DNA of 64,000 nucleotides from Scalindua sp964344685 (GCA_964344685.1 CAYFOK010000003.1:213519-277518); one strand, 5' to 3'. Shown: positions 43,801 through 53,117, counted from the stretch's first letter. Numbers and translations are program-made. Notes: a model not told the origin generated them from the letters alone.

Positions 43801-45558
43801 ATGAAAATCAAAGAAGAAAAAAAGCAAATGTTCGGACAGCTGCTATTGGGAAAGAAAATGGTAGATGAAAGCCAGATAAATGAGGCGTTGGAAGTACAGA
43901 AAACAAATGGCAAAGCGTTAGGAGATATATTAATTGATTTAGGCTATACAACAAGCGATTTAATTATGAGTGTACTCAATGTTACGCGGAGGACAGAACA
44001 GCAGTTGTCACGCCTTTTTAACTCCTCAATTGGTATGCTTTTGTGTTGGGAGGAAATATTCCTGTTCAAGTTTATCATGACTGAAGCGGAACAGTTATTA
44101 GAATCCGATATGTGTAATCTGTTCCTGATAGACAGGAAAGCAAACGAACTCAAGTGCTTTTTTATTCAAAAAGAAGAGATCAAAGAGATACACCTGCCTC
44201 TCAGCAGCGGTTTAGCCGGTTACGTAGCAAAGACTTCAGATTCTATTAATCTTGAAGACGCATACAAGAGCCCTCTGTTTGATTCTCAAATTGATAAGGC
44301 CCTGGGGTACAAAACCAGAACGGCCTTATGCATTCCTGTGAAACAAAATGATAATAAGGTGATAGGAGTACTGCAGGTTGTAAACAAAAAAGGAAAAGGC
44401 CAGTATACATCGCATGATGAATGGTTATTCAAGTCTTTTGCCATCTTTGCATCAAATGCTATCTCTGCAGTTAACAATAACAGGGAAATTTCACCGGAAA
44501 TCAGATTCAGAGAAAACATGAAGATGTTTAATCAGGCAGTAGAAAGCCTGTCTGAAGGTGTGATAATAATTACTCAAGATGACGATTCAGTGGTAGTTAA
44601 TCCTGCAGTCAAATGGATGCTGGGCTGGAATATTAACAAAAATATTGATAAACGAGACACAATAATACTATTGAATGGATTAGGGCTGGGAAATGTATCA
44701 AGATGGTTGAAAGGAGAGGTGGAAACACTTACTTCTAAAGAAGTGACAATTCAGGCACCGGATGACAGGGTCATAAAAGTAGATTTTGCCGAAATAAATG
44801 GGGAAATTAACTACCTGAGAAAGAAAGGCTGTCTAGCCGTATTCAAAGATATTACAAGGGAGAAAAAATTTGACCAGGCCAAATCAGAATTTATAACTAT
44901 AGCTTCTCACGAGTTACTTTCCCCTATAACTTCCATGAAAAATGCAGTAAATCTCTTACTACAGGAGATGTTAGGACCAAACACCGACTCACAGAAGAAA
45001 TTCTTACACATAATAAACGATGGTGTTGAATACCTGTCAAACCTGACCACTACACTTCTGGATATAGCCATTTCAGAAATACGAAGAATACCATTAAAAC
45101 GGGAAAAGGTGGATCTCGGCAAGGTTATTAAAAGTGCTATAGAGAGTCAATGGTTCAAAGCTGAAGAAAATAAAATATCCCTTGTCAATAATAATGGAAA
45201 TACTCCTTCGGTCCTGGCAGATTCAAACAGGATAAGGCAGGCGCTATTAAATCTGCTGGATAATGCATTTAAGTTTACTCCTCATGGCGGAGAAATAGTA
45301 GTAAGCACAAGATCTACGGAAGATGAGGTAGAAATCAGTATTAAGGACAATGGATCGGGTATTTTTTTTGAAGAACAGGACAAGATATTTGAGAGGTTCT
45401 ATCAGGTAGAAAATGCTGCAACAAAAAAACACTACGGCATAGGACTCGGTTTGAGCATATGCAAAGATATTGTAGAAGCACAGGGAGGAAGGATATGGGT
45501 AGAAAGCAGAGAGCGAGAGGGCAGTAATTTTATTTTTACCCTTCCTTTATATAAATGA
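43801..45558 (+). CDS. Sensor histidine kinase with MshEN-like, GAF and PAS domains
   Basis: 585 aa from ATG 43801. The frame is open from 43678, but that part encodes the terminator, so it is not translated as an extension. Domains: an MshEN/GspE-N-like helical unit (about 10-60; MFGQLLLGKKMVDESQ, GDILIDLGYTTSDLIMSVL), GAF (about 100-235), PAS (about 240-355), HisKA with H370 in IASHELLSPI, and a full HATPase (NLLDNAFKFTP, GIGLGLSICKDI). It has no membrane segment. MshEN domains bind c-di-GMP in pilus ATPases, but here the key RLG is MFG, so binding is uncertain. Its stop overlaps the regulator gene (ATGA). Confidence 0.88.
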   Translation: MKIKEEKKQMFGQLLLGKKMVDESQINEALEVQKTNGKALGDILIDLGYTTSDLIMSVLNVTRRTEQQLSRLFNSSIGMLLCWEEIFLFKFIMTEAEQLLESDMCNLFLIDRKANELKCFFIQKEEIKEIHLPLSSGLAGYVAKTSDSINLEDAYKSPLFDSQIDKALGYKTRTALCIPVKQNDNKVIGVLQVVNKKGKGQYTSHDEWLFKSFAIFASNAISAVNNNREISPEIRFRENMKMFNQAVESLSEGVIIITQDDDSVVVNPAVKWMLGWNINKNIDKRDTIILLNGLGLGNVSRWLKGEVETLTSKEVTIQAPDDRVIKVDFAEINGEINYLRKKGCLAVFKDITREKKFDQAKSEFITIASHELLSPITSMKNAVNLLLQEMLGPNTDSQKKFLHIINDGVEYLSNLTTTLLDIAISEIRRIPLKREKVDLGKVIKSAIESQWFKAEENKISLVNNNGNTPSVLADSNRIRQALLNLLDNAFKFTPHGGEIVVSTRSTEDEVEISIKDNGSGIFFEEQDKIFERFYQVENAATKKHYGIGLGLSICKDIVEAQGGRIWVESREREGSNFIFTLPLYK

Positions 45559-45959
45559 AAGAGAACAAACAATTACTACTGGTAGAAGATGATTTTTATA
45601 GTGCCGAAACATTAAAGTTTGCCCTGGAAGCAAAAGGCCACAAAGTCGCTTTGGCAACAAATGGAAAAGACGCATTGACAATGGTAAACAATGAGCAGCC
45701 TCAGCTCATTATACTGGACGTTATGATGCCGAAAATGGACGGATACCATTTCTGCAGGCTGCTCAAGTTTGATTCCCGGTTTAAACACATCCCAATCATC
45801 TTTGTAAGTTCAAAAATTCAGGATGCCGACAGGGAATTGGGCCTGGAATGCGGTGGGAATGAGTACATAGCAAAACCTTATGATCTGAACATACTCACAG
45901 ATACAGTTGAAAAATATTTACATAACACAGTCGAAGAGGTGAACAGTGCCAAACTTTAA
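45555..45959 (+). CDS. Single-domain response regulator (PilG/PilH-like)
   Basis: A 134-aa REC-only protein with LLVEDDFYSAE, the phosphorylated Asp in LIILDVMMPKMDGY and the conserved Lys in YIAKPYD. It has no output domain. It is coupled by ATGA to the kinase and overlaps pilC by 14 nt, so it is the kinase's partner and probably acts by protein contact on the pilus machinery. Confidence 0.92.
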   Translation: MKENKQLLLVEDDFYSAETLKFALEAKGHKVALATNGKDALTMVNNEQPQLIILDVMMPKMDGYHFCRLLKFDSRFKHIPIIFVSSKIQDADRELGLECGGNEYIAKPYDLNILTDTVEKYLHNTVEEVNSAKL

Positions 45960-47166
45960 ATATAGGGCCAGAAACGGGTCCGGTCAGGCCGTTACAGGAA
46001 CTTTGGAAGCAACAGGATTGGATATTGCCAGGCTTCGCCTGGGAGAAATGGGATACATTCCGGTTTTCCTGGCAGAATGTAAGGCCGGGATGAATGTGTC
46101 ATCATTAAATTTCCTAAACCATAAAATAAATGCGAAGGACGTTATCCTGTTTAATCGCCAGCTTTCTACACTCTTTGCAGCCGGTATACCCCTGCTCAGG
46201 GCAATACAGGGCATTGCCGAGCAGATGGAAAACAAGCTTTTCCGCAAAATTCTGAGTAGTATTTCAACAGATATCCAGTCAGGGTCATCATTCTCAGACT
46301 CCCTTACCAGGCACCCAAAAGTTTTTTCAAGCCTGTATGTAAATATGGTACGGGCAGGAGAGGCATCCGGAACCCTGGACGAGACTCTCAAGAGACTTGC
46401 TTTACTGGCAGAACACGATATGGAAACCAGGGCCAGGATAAAGGCAGCCACACGGTATCCTAAGATCGTCATAAGTGCTATGTGCATTGCCGTTGTCATT
46501 CTCATGACATGCGTAGTCCCGAACTTTATGGAAATCTATAGACAGGTTGACCTTGAACTGCCTCTGGCGACAAGGATGTTAATAGCAGCTAATGATATCT
46601 TCTCAAACTACTGGTACCTGCTTTTTGGTGGAGCAGGATGCCTTTACTTTCTATTCAGAATATACGTAAAGACCAGGCAGGGCCGTCGTAACCTGGACAT
46701 CTTTAAACTGAAAGTTCCTATCTTCGGTTCAATCTACCTCAAGATTGCAATGTCTGTCTTTACCAGGACCATGTCTTCATTGAATCGCAGCGGGCTGTCA
46801 ATCATTACAAACCTGGAGATATGTTCGGATGTAGTGAACAATATCGCAATAGCTGAGGTTATCAATGAGCTTAAAGAGAGTGTGAAACGGGGAGAGAGCC
46901 TTGCTGCTACCATGAAGAAAAGTAAATTTTTCACACCCATGGTTGTGCAGATGATGTCAGCAGGAGAAGAGTCAGGTGAACTTGATAATATGCTCGTTAA
47001 AGTCTCCGAATATTATGACATGGAAGTTGATTATACCATCAAAAATATTGCGAGTCTGATAGAGCCTATACTTCTGGCCTTTCTTGGTGCAGTTGTGCTC
47101 TTCCTGATGATGGCAATATTCCTGCCCATGTGGGATATGGTCAAGCTGGCGGAAAAATATGGATAA
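45946..47166 (+). CDS. pilC: Type IV pilus/type II secretion inner membrane platform protein PilC/MshG/GspF
   Basis: 406 aa with a GTG start inside the regulator gene. Two GspF domains are visible (about 67-190 and 270-392; FNRQLSTLFAAGIPLLRAI and FTRTMSSLNRSGLSI), with membrane segments near 167-190, 217-235 and 370-395. It is the inner-membrane base on which the assembly ATPases act. It links the sensor pair to the pilus genes in a single transcript. Confidence 0.95.
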   Translation: MPNFKYRARNGSGQAVTGTLEATGLDIARLRLGEMGYIPVFLAECKAGMNVSSLNFLNHKINAKDVILFNRQLSTLFAAGIPLLRAIQGIAEQMENKLFRKILSSISTDIQSGSSFSDSLTRHPKVFSSLYVNMVRAGEASGTLDETLKRLALLAEHDMETRARIKAATRYPKIVISAMCIAVVILMTCVVPNFMEIYRQVDLELPLATRMLIAANDIFSNYWYLLFGGAGCLYFLFRIYVKTRQGRRNLDIFKLKVPIFGSIYLKIAMSVFTRTMSSLNRSGLSIITNLEICSDVVNNIAIAEVINELKESVKRGESLAATMKKSKFFTPMVVQMMSAGEESGELDNMLVKVSEYYDMEVDYTIKNIASLIEPILLAFLGAVVLFLMMAIFLPMWDMVKLAEKYG

Positions 47167-47168
47167 CA

Positions 47169-47207
47169 CTTCGACTCCCTGCCGGTTAGGACGGCAGGGA
47201 GTCGAAG
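47169..47207 (+). terminator. Strong hairpin after pilC
   Basis: A perfect 16-bp stem, CTTCGACTCCCTGCCG with CGGCAGGGAGTCGAAG, with a 7-nt loop, begins 2 nt after the pilC stop. There is no T-run, so it may stabilise or process mRNA between pilC and the pilin instead of terminating. The CTTCGACTCCC word recurs in the spacer at about 7668. Confidence 0.5.
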
Positions 47208-47257
47208 GATAGTTTGGCAGTTATTACGATATTACTTAATTAACTAAGGAGATGTGA

Positions 47258-47323
47258 ATGAAATCAATAATTTTACCTGAATTCACAAAAACAACCCATT
47301 TTAAAAAGACAGAAAGGAGGTAG
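47258..47323 (+). CDS. Possible 21-aa leader ORF before the pilin gene
   Basis: A short ORF, MKSIILPEFTKTTHFKK..., has AAGGAG 6 nt before its ATG, one of the best ribosome sites nearby. Its last codons contain AAAGGAGGT, which precedes a two-codon ORF (ATG GCA TAG, 47327-47335). It lies 124 nt upstream of the pilin start. It could be a regulatory leader peptide or a remnant. Confidence 0.35.
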   Translation: MKSIILPEFTKTTHFKKTERR

Positions 47324-47446
47324 CGGATGGCATAGAAAACCATTTCTGCATCAGACAGCACTGCCAGGTTTAATCGGTATATACGCTGTTGGAGATGCGT
47401 TTAAGCAGTTACTGAATAATTTTATAATTTTAACAGGAGAAAGAAA

Positions 47447-47878
47447 ATGAGATCAAAACGTAAGAAAAATGAAGAAGGTTTTACCCTTATCGAACTCATT
47501 ATGGTTATTGTAATTCTGGGTATAATCTCTGCAGTAGCCATACCTAAGTTCCTGAGTCTGTCAGATTCAGCAAAACTCAGCGCCGCAAGAGGAGTTGGAA
47601 GTGCAATAAGCTCATCCATACAGGCAGAACACTCTGATTTCCTTATTAACGGTACAGCATACACTCTGGATGACGTATTGGCCGGTACCTCATTTACCGG
47701 AGGCATTACGTATCAAGCTACTGATACTGATTCTCCTGCTGCAGGAGAGATCGCTTCTAATGTTGCAGGTAACGCTATTATCTTGAATTATAAAGGTTCA
47801 ACCTTTGAGTGGGACTGGACTGCCCAGGTGGGTGATACCCCTGCTTTGATAGTTGAAGATACCAGTTCGACCTTCTAA
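47447..47878 (+). CDS. Type IV prepilin (MshA-like major pilin candidate)
   Basis: The 143-aa protein has a basic leader, then the prepilin peptidase site EEG-FTLIELIMVIVILGIIS with Glu5 and the long N-terminal helix. The short globular part (SAARGVGSAISSSIQ, WDWTAQVGDTP) resembles MSHA-type pilins. GGAGAAAG precedes the ATG. Its place directly after pilC, with a separate leader region, suggests it is the major subunit. No prepilin peptidase gene is in the window. Confidence 0.9.
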   Translation: MRSKRKKNEEGFTLIELIMVIVILGIISAVAIPKFLSLSDSAKLSAARGVGSAISSSIQAEHSDFLINGTAYTLDDVLAGTSFTGGITYQATDTDSPAAGEIASNVAGNAIILNYKGSTFEWDWTAQVGDTPALIVEDTSSTF

Positions 47879-47950
47879 TTATTATTACATTGCCCGGGAG
47901 GGCAAACTATTTAAACAAATCAGTTTGCCCTCCTGTCAACTTTTAAGAAG

Positions 47951-48421
47951 ATGATAATGAATAAAAAAAAGTTTTCAGAAGCAGTTAAAGGACATAAAGA
48001 AGGTTTTACTAACATTGGGCTGATCATGTCAGTCGTAATTTCGGGCATAATGATGGCGGTTGCCATGCCTAAAATGGGAGTGGTTAACACCATAGACCTT
48101 GACAGCGTTACCAGACAGATAAAATCTGACATTCGTTATACACAGGAATTGGCAATGAGCAAGTACAGGAAAACTACCATTACATTTGCCTCGGATAGCA
48201 ATACCTATACTATTACTACAGTTGGATCAAGTGAGTCAAAAGAGTTACCGGAACGTTCCAGGGCTATATTTGATTCAACCAACTCTACGTCATTGGTTTT
48301 TACATTTAACTCTTCCGGAGAACCTGTTGCTGGTGCGGGAGGAGTTATCAGAATTGCCTCCGGAGGAACTTATAAAGAGATCATGGTTGAAAACATGACA
48401 GGAAGAGCGACTGTCCAATAA
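47951..48421 (+). CDS. GspH/FimT-like minor pseudopilin with altered N-terminus
   Basis: 156 aa. The processing site is KEG-FTNIGLIMSVVISGIMM: position 5, almost always Glu in pilins, is Gly here. The rest (DSVTRQIKSDIRYTQELAMSKY, SSGEPVAGAGGVIRI) fits the GspH/FimT family. Two ATGs, 47951 and 47957, are possible starts. It may be a tip or priming subunit, where loss of Glu5 is tolerated as in GspK. Confidence 0.8.
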   Translation: MIMNKKKFSEAVKGHKEGFTNIGLIMSVVISGIMMAVAMPKMGVVNTIDLDSVTRQIKSDIRYTQELAMSKYRKTTITFASDSNTYTITTVGSSESKELPERSRAIFDSTNSTSLVFTFNSSGEPVAGAGGVIRIASGGTYKEIMVENMTGRATVQ

Positions 48422-48535
48422 TAAAATAAGTGACTACTTGTCCCCGTCCTAACGACATGGCCGGGCGGGAAGTGCCTAAAGTAAAAAAAAGATAATTCTA
48501 CAGAGCAATAGCATATAGGAAAACACAAAAACAAC

Positions 48536-48994
48536 ATGCAGATTAATTTTTGTAAAAACAAGTTATGGAATCTGAAGTCTGAAAGCGGCTTTACACTTGC
48601 GGAGCTCATTATGATTGTAACCGTAACAGGTATCATCTCCTCCGCACTTGCTACACCATTTATCTCCGGCATTAAACAGGGAACCAGGCCGGAGATATAT
48701 GCCACGGCTGCGTACCTTGCCCAGAAAAAGATAGAAGAACTGAGAAGCGATGGTTACACCACTGTCAGCGGCAGCATTGGAAGTACTTCAGGCAACGTTA
48801 CAAAGAAAGGACGTGTTTATACAGAACAGGTTGTTACAGAATATGTTTCCCATACTGCCGGCAGTTTCAATACCGAAGCCTCTTCTACTGAATACATAAG
48901 GGCTACAGTAACCGTGAGTAATTCCGTAATACCTGACAATGTCACTATATGGACTATTCTAGCAAAGGATTTCTATGACCCGGACGCCAATTAA
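48536..48994 (+). CDS. Minor pseudopilin (GspI/PilV/MshC-like)
   Basis: The 152-aa protein has the prepilin site ESG-FTLAELIMIVTVTGIIS with Glu5. The mid part AAYLAQKKIEELRSDGY is the GspI/PilV-type helix. It is separated from the upstream gene by about 115 nt holding a repeat copy, and it overlaps the next gene by 20 nt. Confidence 0.85.
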   Translation: MQINFCKNKLWNLKSESGFTLAELIMIVTVTGIISSALATPFISGIKQGTRPEIYATAAYLAQKKIEELRSDGYTTVSGSIGSTSGNVTKKGRVYTEQVVTEYVSHTAGSFNTEASSTEYIRATVTVSNSVIPDNVTIWTILAKDFYDPDAN

Positions 48995-49508
48995 CAGAAA
49001 AAACAGATGCCAATCTATTCAAAAAGGAGAAGCCGGCTTTACCATGATAGAACTGGTAATAGTGCTGGTCCTTACATCTGTACTTGGAACTTTTGTTTTT
49101 CAGATTGTTGCCAAAAGTTTGAATACTTCTATTACCATGCGCACCAGGAAGGAGAGAGCTGATGACGCAGTACTGGTACTGGAAAAAATAAGCAGAGAAG
49201 TGAAGGCAGCAAATACCATAAATAATGCAGGTAGTAATTTATTAATAATTAAAAGAGCAGATACAGGTAAAGCAGTAAAGTTTATACGGAATACCGCAAC
49301 AAACAGGCTGAGGAGACAGAGTGCGGCGGATGTAGCGAGTCTGCCCGGTAACAGTACTTCAGGCAATATAGTCGCAGAAAATGTTACAGCTTTCAACTGT
49401 AGCAGTGAAGCCGGCAGTGGTTCCATCAACAGGATTGTTATAGATCTGCAATTTTCAGATGGTTCGGATTGGGAGACCAAGATTTATCCCAGGAACTACG
49501 GCCTCTGA
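48975..49508 (+). CDS. Minor pseudopilin (GspJ/PilW-like)
   Basis: The 177-aa protein has the prepilin site EAG-FTMIELVIVLVLTSVLG with Glu5, then the GspJ/PilW block ADDAVLVLEKISREVKAANTI. It overlaps the upstream pseudopilin gene by 20 nt. It is probably part of the tip complex with the two genes before it. Confidence 0.85.
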   Translation: MTRTPINRKNRCQSIQKGEAGFTMIELVIVLVLTSVLGTFVFQIVAKSLNTSITMRTRKERADDAVLVLEKISREVKAANTINNAGSNLLIIKRADTGKAVKFIRNTATNRLRRQSAADVASLPGNSTSGNIVAENVTAFNCSSEAGSGSINRIVIDLQFSDGSDWETKIYPRNYGL

Positions 49509-49548
49509 TCCGGTTTATAAGTTAACAGTTTAAATACTATTCAATACT

Positions 49549-50694
49549 ATGAAGACAAAATCTTTAAAAAAGCTGACCGAGATATTTAACAGGAATGAAG
49601 GAGTTTCACTCGTTGCCATCATGGCATTACTGGTAATTATGTCAGTAATGGGTGGAGTTTTCAGCTCCGTGATGGGAAGATGGAAGGTATCCTCTCCAGC
49701 AACTATAAACTCAAGCAAGGCAGTTTATCTGGCTGAAACAGCAGCAATGTATGCACTCCAGGATGCACGATACCGATTTTATGGCGGAAGTTTTAACTAT
49801 GGCACAAGAGCTGTTCCGTACATCGTATCCACCAGCAGTACGGAGGAGGCTGATTACTGGTTCGAAAGGCCTGATGATCCGACACATCTAAACGATGATG
49901 GTACGAGCAGTGCAGATGATGATGCTGTAGATGATGATGCGGATGATGCCTCAGACCCTACACTATACTCAATTATAGCGACAGGCAAAGTTAAACGAGG
50001 CGGCACTACAGTTGCAAAAAGGCAGATAAAGATCAAAGCAACTATTATAGACAGCAGCTCTGCCGGTCCGGTCCCGGGTGTACATACAGACGGGAATATT
50101 GAAGGAACCGGCCCTCCTAACAACTCGCATCTTGATATGGACAATCCTACAACAGGCGCTAATGTCACTTACGGTGACGGCATAAATAATGTTACCTCGG
50201 GAAGTGAGTCAGGACCGCCCGGCATAGTATATCGTCCGGCACATCCGTTAGATGAAAACGTATTTAAGGCGCTGGCTACAGATCAGGGGCACTATCACAG
50301 TGGCAACTTTTCTGCCAGTAACAACTACCCTAACGGCAGCTATTATTACTCGGGCAGTGTACCCAATATAATATACGTTAACGGTGACCTTACCATTAAC
50401 GGGAATATGGAAATCTATGGTGTCTATTGGATAAACGGGAACACTACCGTGTTTAATGGCAACTACCGCGTAAACGGTATTATAATCTGTGAAGGAAATT
50501 TAACCATGAATGGCGGCGGAGCTTTATCTCCAAACCTGGACGGAGGGATAATTCACTATGGCGCTACCAACACACTGACCGGTAACGGGCAGCCCGTGGA
50601 TATAGATATAAATGAAACATATTTTGAGGACATGAACAACACACTGCCTATTGTCACTGTTGTCTCCTCGCAAGAGGCAGTATCTGCTAATTAG
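49549..50694 (+). CDS. PilX/GspK-like minor pilin with Asp-rich and repeat-rich C-terminus
   Basis: 381 aa. The N-terminus NEGVSLVAIMALLVIMSVM is of PilX/GspK type: hydrophobic, without Glu5. AVYLAETAAMYALQDARYRF is the family helix. An Asp run (DDDAVDDDADD, about residues 123-133) could bind Ca2+. The last 140 residues contain Asn-Gly repeats (VNGDLTING, WINGNTTVFNGNYRVNG) that look like beta-helix rungs, similar to domains on large PilX-like proteins. Possibly the exposed tip or adhesin. Confidence 0.8.
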   Translation: MKTKSLKKLTEIFNRNEGVSLVAIMALLVIMSVMGGVFSSVMGRWKVSSPATINSSKAVYLAETAAMYALQDARYRFYGGSFNYGTRAVPYIVSTSSTEEADYWFERPDDPTHLNDDGTSSADDDAVDDDADDASDPTLYSIIATGKVKRGGTTVAKRQIKIKATIIDSSSAGPVPGVHTDGNIEGTGPPNNSHLDMDNPTTGANVTYGDGINNVTSGSESGPPGIVYRPAHPLDENVFKALATDQGHYHSGNFSASNNYPNGSYYYSGSVPNIIYVNGDLTINGNMEIYGVYWINGNTTVFNGNYRVNGIIICEGNLTMNGGGALSPNLDGGIIHYGATNTLTGNGQPVDIDINETYFEDMNNTLPIVTVVSSQEAVSAN

Positions 50695-50707
50695 GAAAGA
50701 AATAACT

Positions 50708-52393
50708 ATGTTAAATCAGATATTATCATCAATTTCAAAGAAAAGTAATAAAAAGCGGCTCACAGGCCTGGATATAGGCAACTATTCCGTAAAGGCATTA
50801 GGCATAGACTTCACCGGATCAGACCGAAGAGTAGAGTGCCTTGCAATATCAGAAGCTTCCAGGGAAGCAAGGCAGAATGGAAGGAATCCGGCAGTGATTA
50901 CTGAATTAATTAAAAACTGCCTGGCTGAAGGACGCATTGTGGGGAAGGACGTCGTTATCATGGTATCCGGGCCTCAGGTCTTTATACGACGCATTACCAT
51001 GCCGCCTATGCCGAAAGAGGAGCTGAATGAAGCGATACCCTTTGAGGTAAAGAAATATGTATCCCTGCCTACCGACAAGATGGCCATAGACTATATGATT
51101 GTCGGGGAAAAGGAGGTGGATGGTATAAACAAACTGGATGTTATCCTGGTAGCAGCCCCCAAAGAGTTAGTAGAGCAGGAGGTTTCGATTGTTCGTGCTT
51201 CAGGCCTGAACCCTGTGGCAGTAAGCGTAGCTCCAATTGTTCAATGGAAAGCATTCACACTTGGTAATAATGAGCAAAAGGATAAAGTGAGCGCCATGGT
51301 GGATATCGGTTATGAGAGGACGGTAATCAGCTTCTTTAATAAAGGAGTACTGGAATTTACCAGGACTATTAACCTGGGAGGTAACGACGTTACAAAATCA
51401 CTGATATCTGCACCGATAAGTGAGGGAGGAAAAGAGCTGCGCACACTCTCATATGACAATGCAGACAGCTTAAAACTGAAACATGGATTCCCATCTCCAA
51501 CAGAAGCGGGTACAACAGAAGATGGTATACAGCTTTCCCAGCTTTCCATGCTCATGAGGCCTGTTCTGGAAAAGCTATTGAGCGAGATCAGGGCAAGTTT
51601 TGATTTTTACACAACAGAATTCCATGTCTCTCATATAGAAAATGTTATTACTTCCGGTGGAGGTGCGGAGCTGAAAGGCTTAAATGAATTTCTGGCAATA
51701 GAGCTTGGCATAGAGGTAAAATCGGCCAATCCCATCCACGATGCTGAATATGCGGATGGAGTATCAGAAGAGATGCCTGCAGAGAGTACCACATCCTTAG
51801 TAACAGCATTCGGATTAGCTGCATGGGAAAAGGAAGAATTAAGCCTATTATCAGGTAAGAAAAAGAGTAACGGCATCAACTCTCTCACTGCCCTGTCAGC
51901 TCCCGGCGGTATAGCGGCCATGGCAATGTTTTTTCTCTATCTGAACGTATCAGGAGGACTGGTTAATGCAAGAGAAGAGTTAGAGAACAGGAAAAAGGAG
52001 CTATCTTCCTTAAATTCTGCAAGTAAACGGGTGCTTCAACTCGGTGCAGAAAAAAGAAATTTACAGGCAGAAAAGAACTCTTACCCCCAGGTGCTCAGAG
52101 AAGATATAGACTCCGCCATGATATTAAAGGAGATAAGGTTCCACACCGCAGACAATATACGTCTTGAACACATCAACTTTTTTTCAGAGTCTCCTTCAGC
52201 AAAAAAGATGATAAAGATAACAGGTACCGCATTTTTCCTGGACACAAGAGGTTCCGCAATCTCAGAATTTATGACCGCCCTTGAAGACTCTATTCTATTT
52301 AATGATGTGAGACTTAACTATGTAGAGCAGGATAAAGATTATACCGTCGAAGGTTTAAAATTTCAGCTAAGTTGTTATTGCAATACCATGTAG
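50708..52393 (+). CDS. pilM: PilM-PilN fusion (MshI-like) pilus assembly protein
   Basis: 561 aa from ATG 50708 (AGGAAAG upstream; the longer frame from 50651 overlaps the previous gene). Residues about 1-385 are PilM, an actin-like ATPase fold (GLDIGNYSVKALGI, AIPFEVKKYVSLP, MVDIGYERTVISFF, TSGGGAELKGL). After a membrane segment (about 405-425), the remainder is PilN-like, with a coiled coil and a ferredoxin-like end (GTAFFLDTRGSAISEFMTAL). In most species PilM and PilN are separate; a fusion of this kind is more like the MshI arrangement. Confidence 0.9.
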   Translation: MLNQILSSISKKSNKKRLTGLDIGNYSVKALGIDFTGSDRRVECLAISEASREARQNGRNPAVITELIKNCLAEGRIVGKDVVIMVSGPQVFIRRITMPPMPKEELNEAIPFEVKKYVSLPTDKMAIDYMIVGEKEVDGINKLDVILVAAPKELVEQEVSIVRASGLNPVAVSVAPIVQWKAFTLGNNEQKDKVSAMVDIGYERTVISFFNKGVLEFTRTINLGGNDVTKSLISAPISEGGKELRTLSYDNADSLKLKHGFPSPTEAGTTEDGIQLSQLSMLMRPVLEKLLSEIRASFDFYTTEFHVSHIENVITSGGGAELKGLNEFLAIELGIEVKSANPIHDAEYADGVSEEMPAESTTSLVTAFGLAAWEKEELSLLSGKKKSNGINSLTALSAPGGIAAMAMFFLYLNVSGGLVNAREELENRKKELSSLNSASKRVLQLGAEKRNLQAEKNSYPQVLREDIDSAMILKEIRFHTADNIRLEHINFFSESPSAKKMIKITGTAFFLDTRGSAISEFMTALEDSILFNDVRLNYVEQDKDYTVEGLKFQLSCYCNTM

Positions 52394-52405
52394 GAGGAAG
52401 CAGTT

Positions 52406-53059
52406 TTGGAATTAAAAGTAAATATGCCTAAGTTAGACAAAAAAAAGTGCCTAATGCTGGGAGTTGTCGGAGCGTTAGTCCTGTCGGCAGCATTTTATCA
52501 ATTCTGTTTTGATCCTTTAAATAAGAAGGTTTCAGCTATAAACCGGAATATAGAAGACCATAACAGAAAAATCAATACTGCCCGGCAGCATTCTGCCATG
52601 ATAAACAAGATGGAAGAGGACGTAATGGCTGTCGAGAAGCAGCTCAACACTATCAGGACTAAAATAGCAGCAAGCGGAGAGATAATTCCCATAATAAAGA
52701 CCATAGAAAACGAGGCCCAGCGTCTTGAACTGAAGGTGCTGAATATGTCCACAAAAGTGATAGAGCCGCCAGCCCCTCTGCCTGATGAAGAAAAAAATTC
52801 GAAGGCAGAGACTGATACAGGCGCTGTTGTCCCGGGACAGGTACCAGGCTATAATAAGGTATCCTTTAATATCAGCCTGCAGGGCAGGTATGACAAAATG
52901 GAAAACTTTATAAAAGTACTCCAGGATATGGCTACGTTCCTTATCATTGAGACTTTGGAAATCAACAGTAACGAAAAATTATATCCAATGTTAGTATCAA
53001 ATCTATTGATTAACGTTTACAGTAAAAAAGAAACTGGCGATATTGTTGCCGGCAGATAA
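52406..53059 (+). CDS. pilO: PilO/MshJ-like inner membrane alignment protein
   Basis: 217 aa, with a TTG start at 52406 supported by AGGAGG about 10 nt upstream; ATG 52424 is an alternative. One membrane helix (about 14-35), a coiled coil (about 40-85), then a small globular domain (NISLQGRYDKMENFIKVL) typical of PilO. It follows pilMN by 12 nt. Confidence 0.88.
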   Translation: MELKVNMPKLDKKKCLMLGVVGALVLSAAFYQFCFDPLNKKVSAINRNIEDHNRKINTARQHSAMINKMEEDVMAVEKQLNTIRTKIAASGEIIPIIKTIENEAQRLELKVLNMSTKVIEPPAPLPDEEKNSKAETDTGAVVPGQVPGYNKVSFNISLQGRYDKMENFIKVLQDMATFLIIETLEINSNEKLYPMLVSNLLINVYSKKETGDIVAGR

Positions 53060-53117
53060 TTTTATATCCTGTTAAAAGATATAAAACTCAAATTCTAAAT
53101 ATTTATTTACTCAAATT

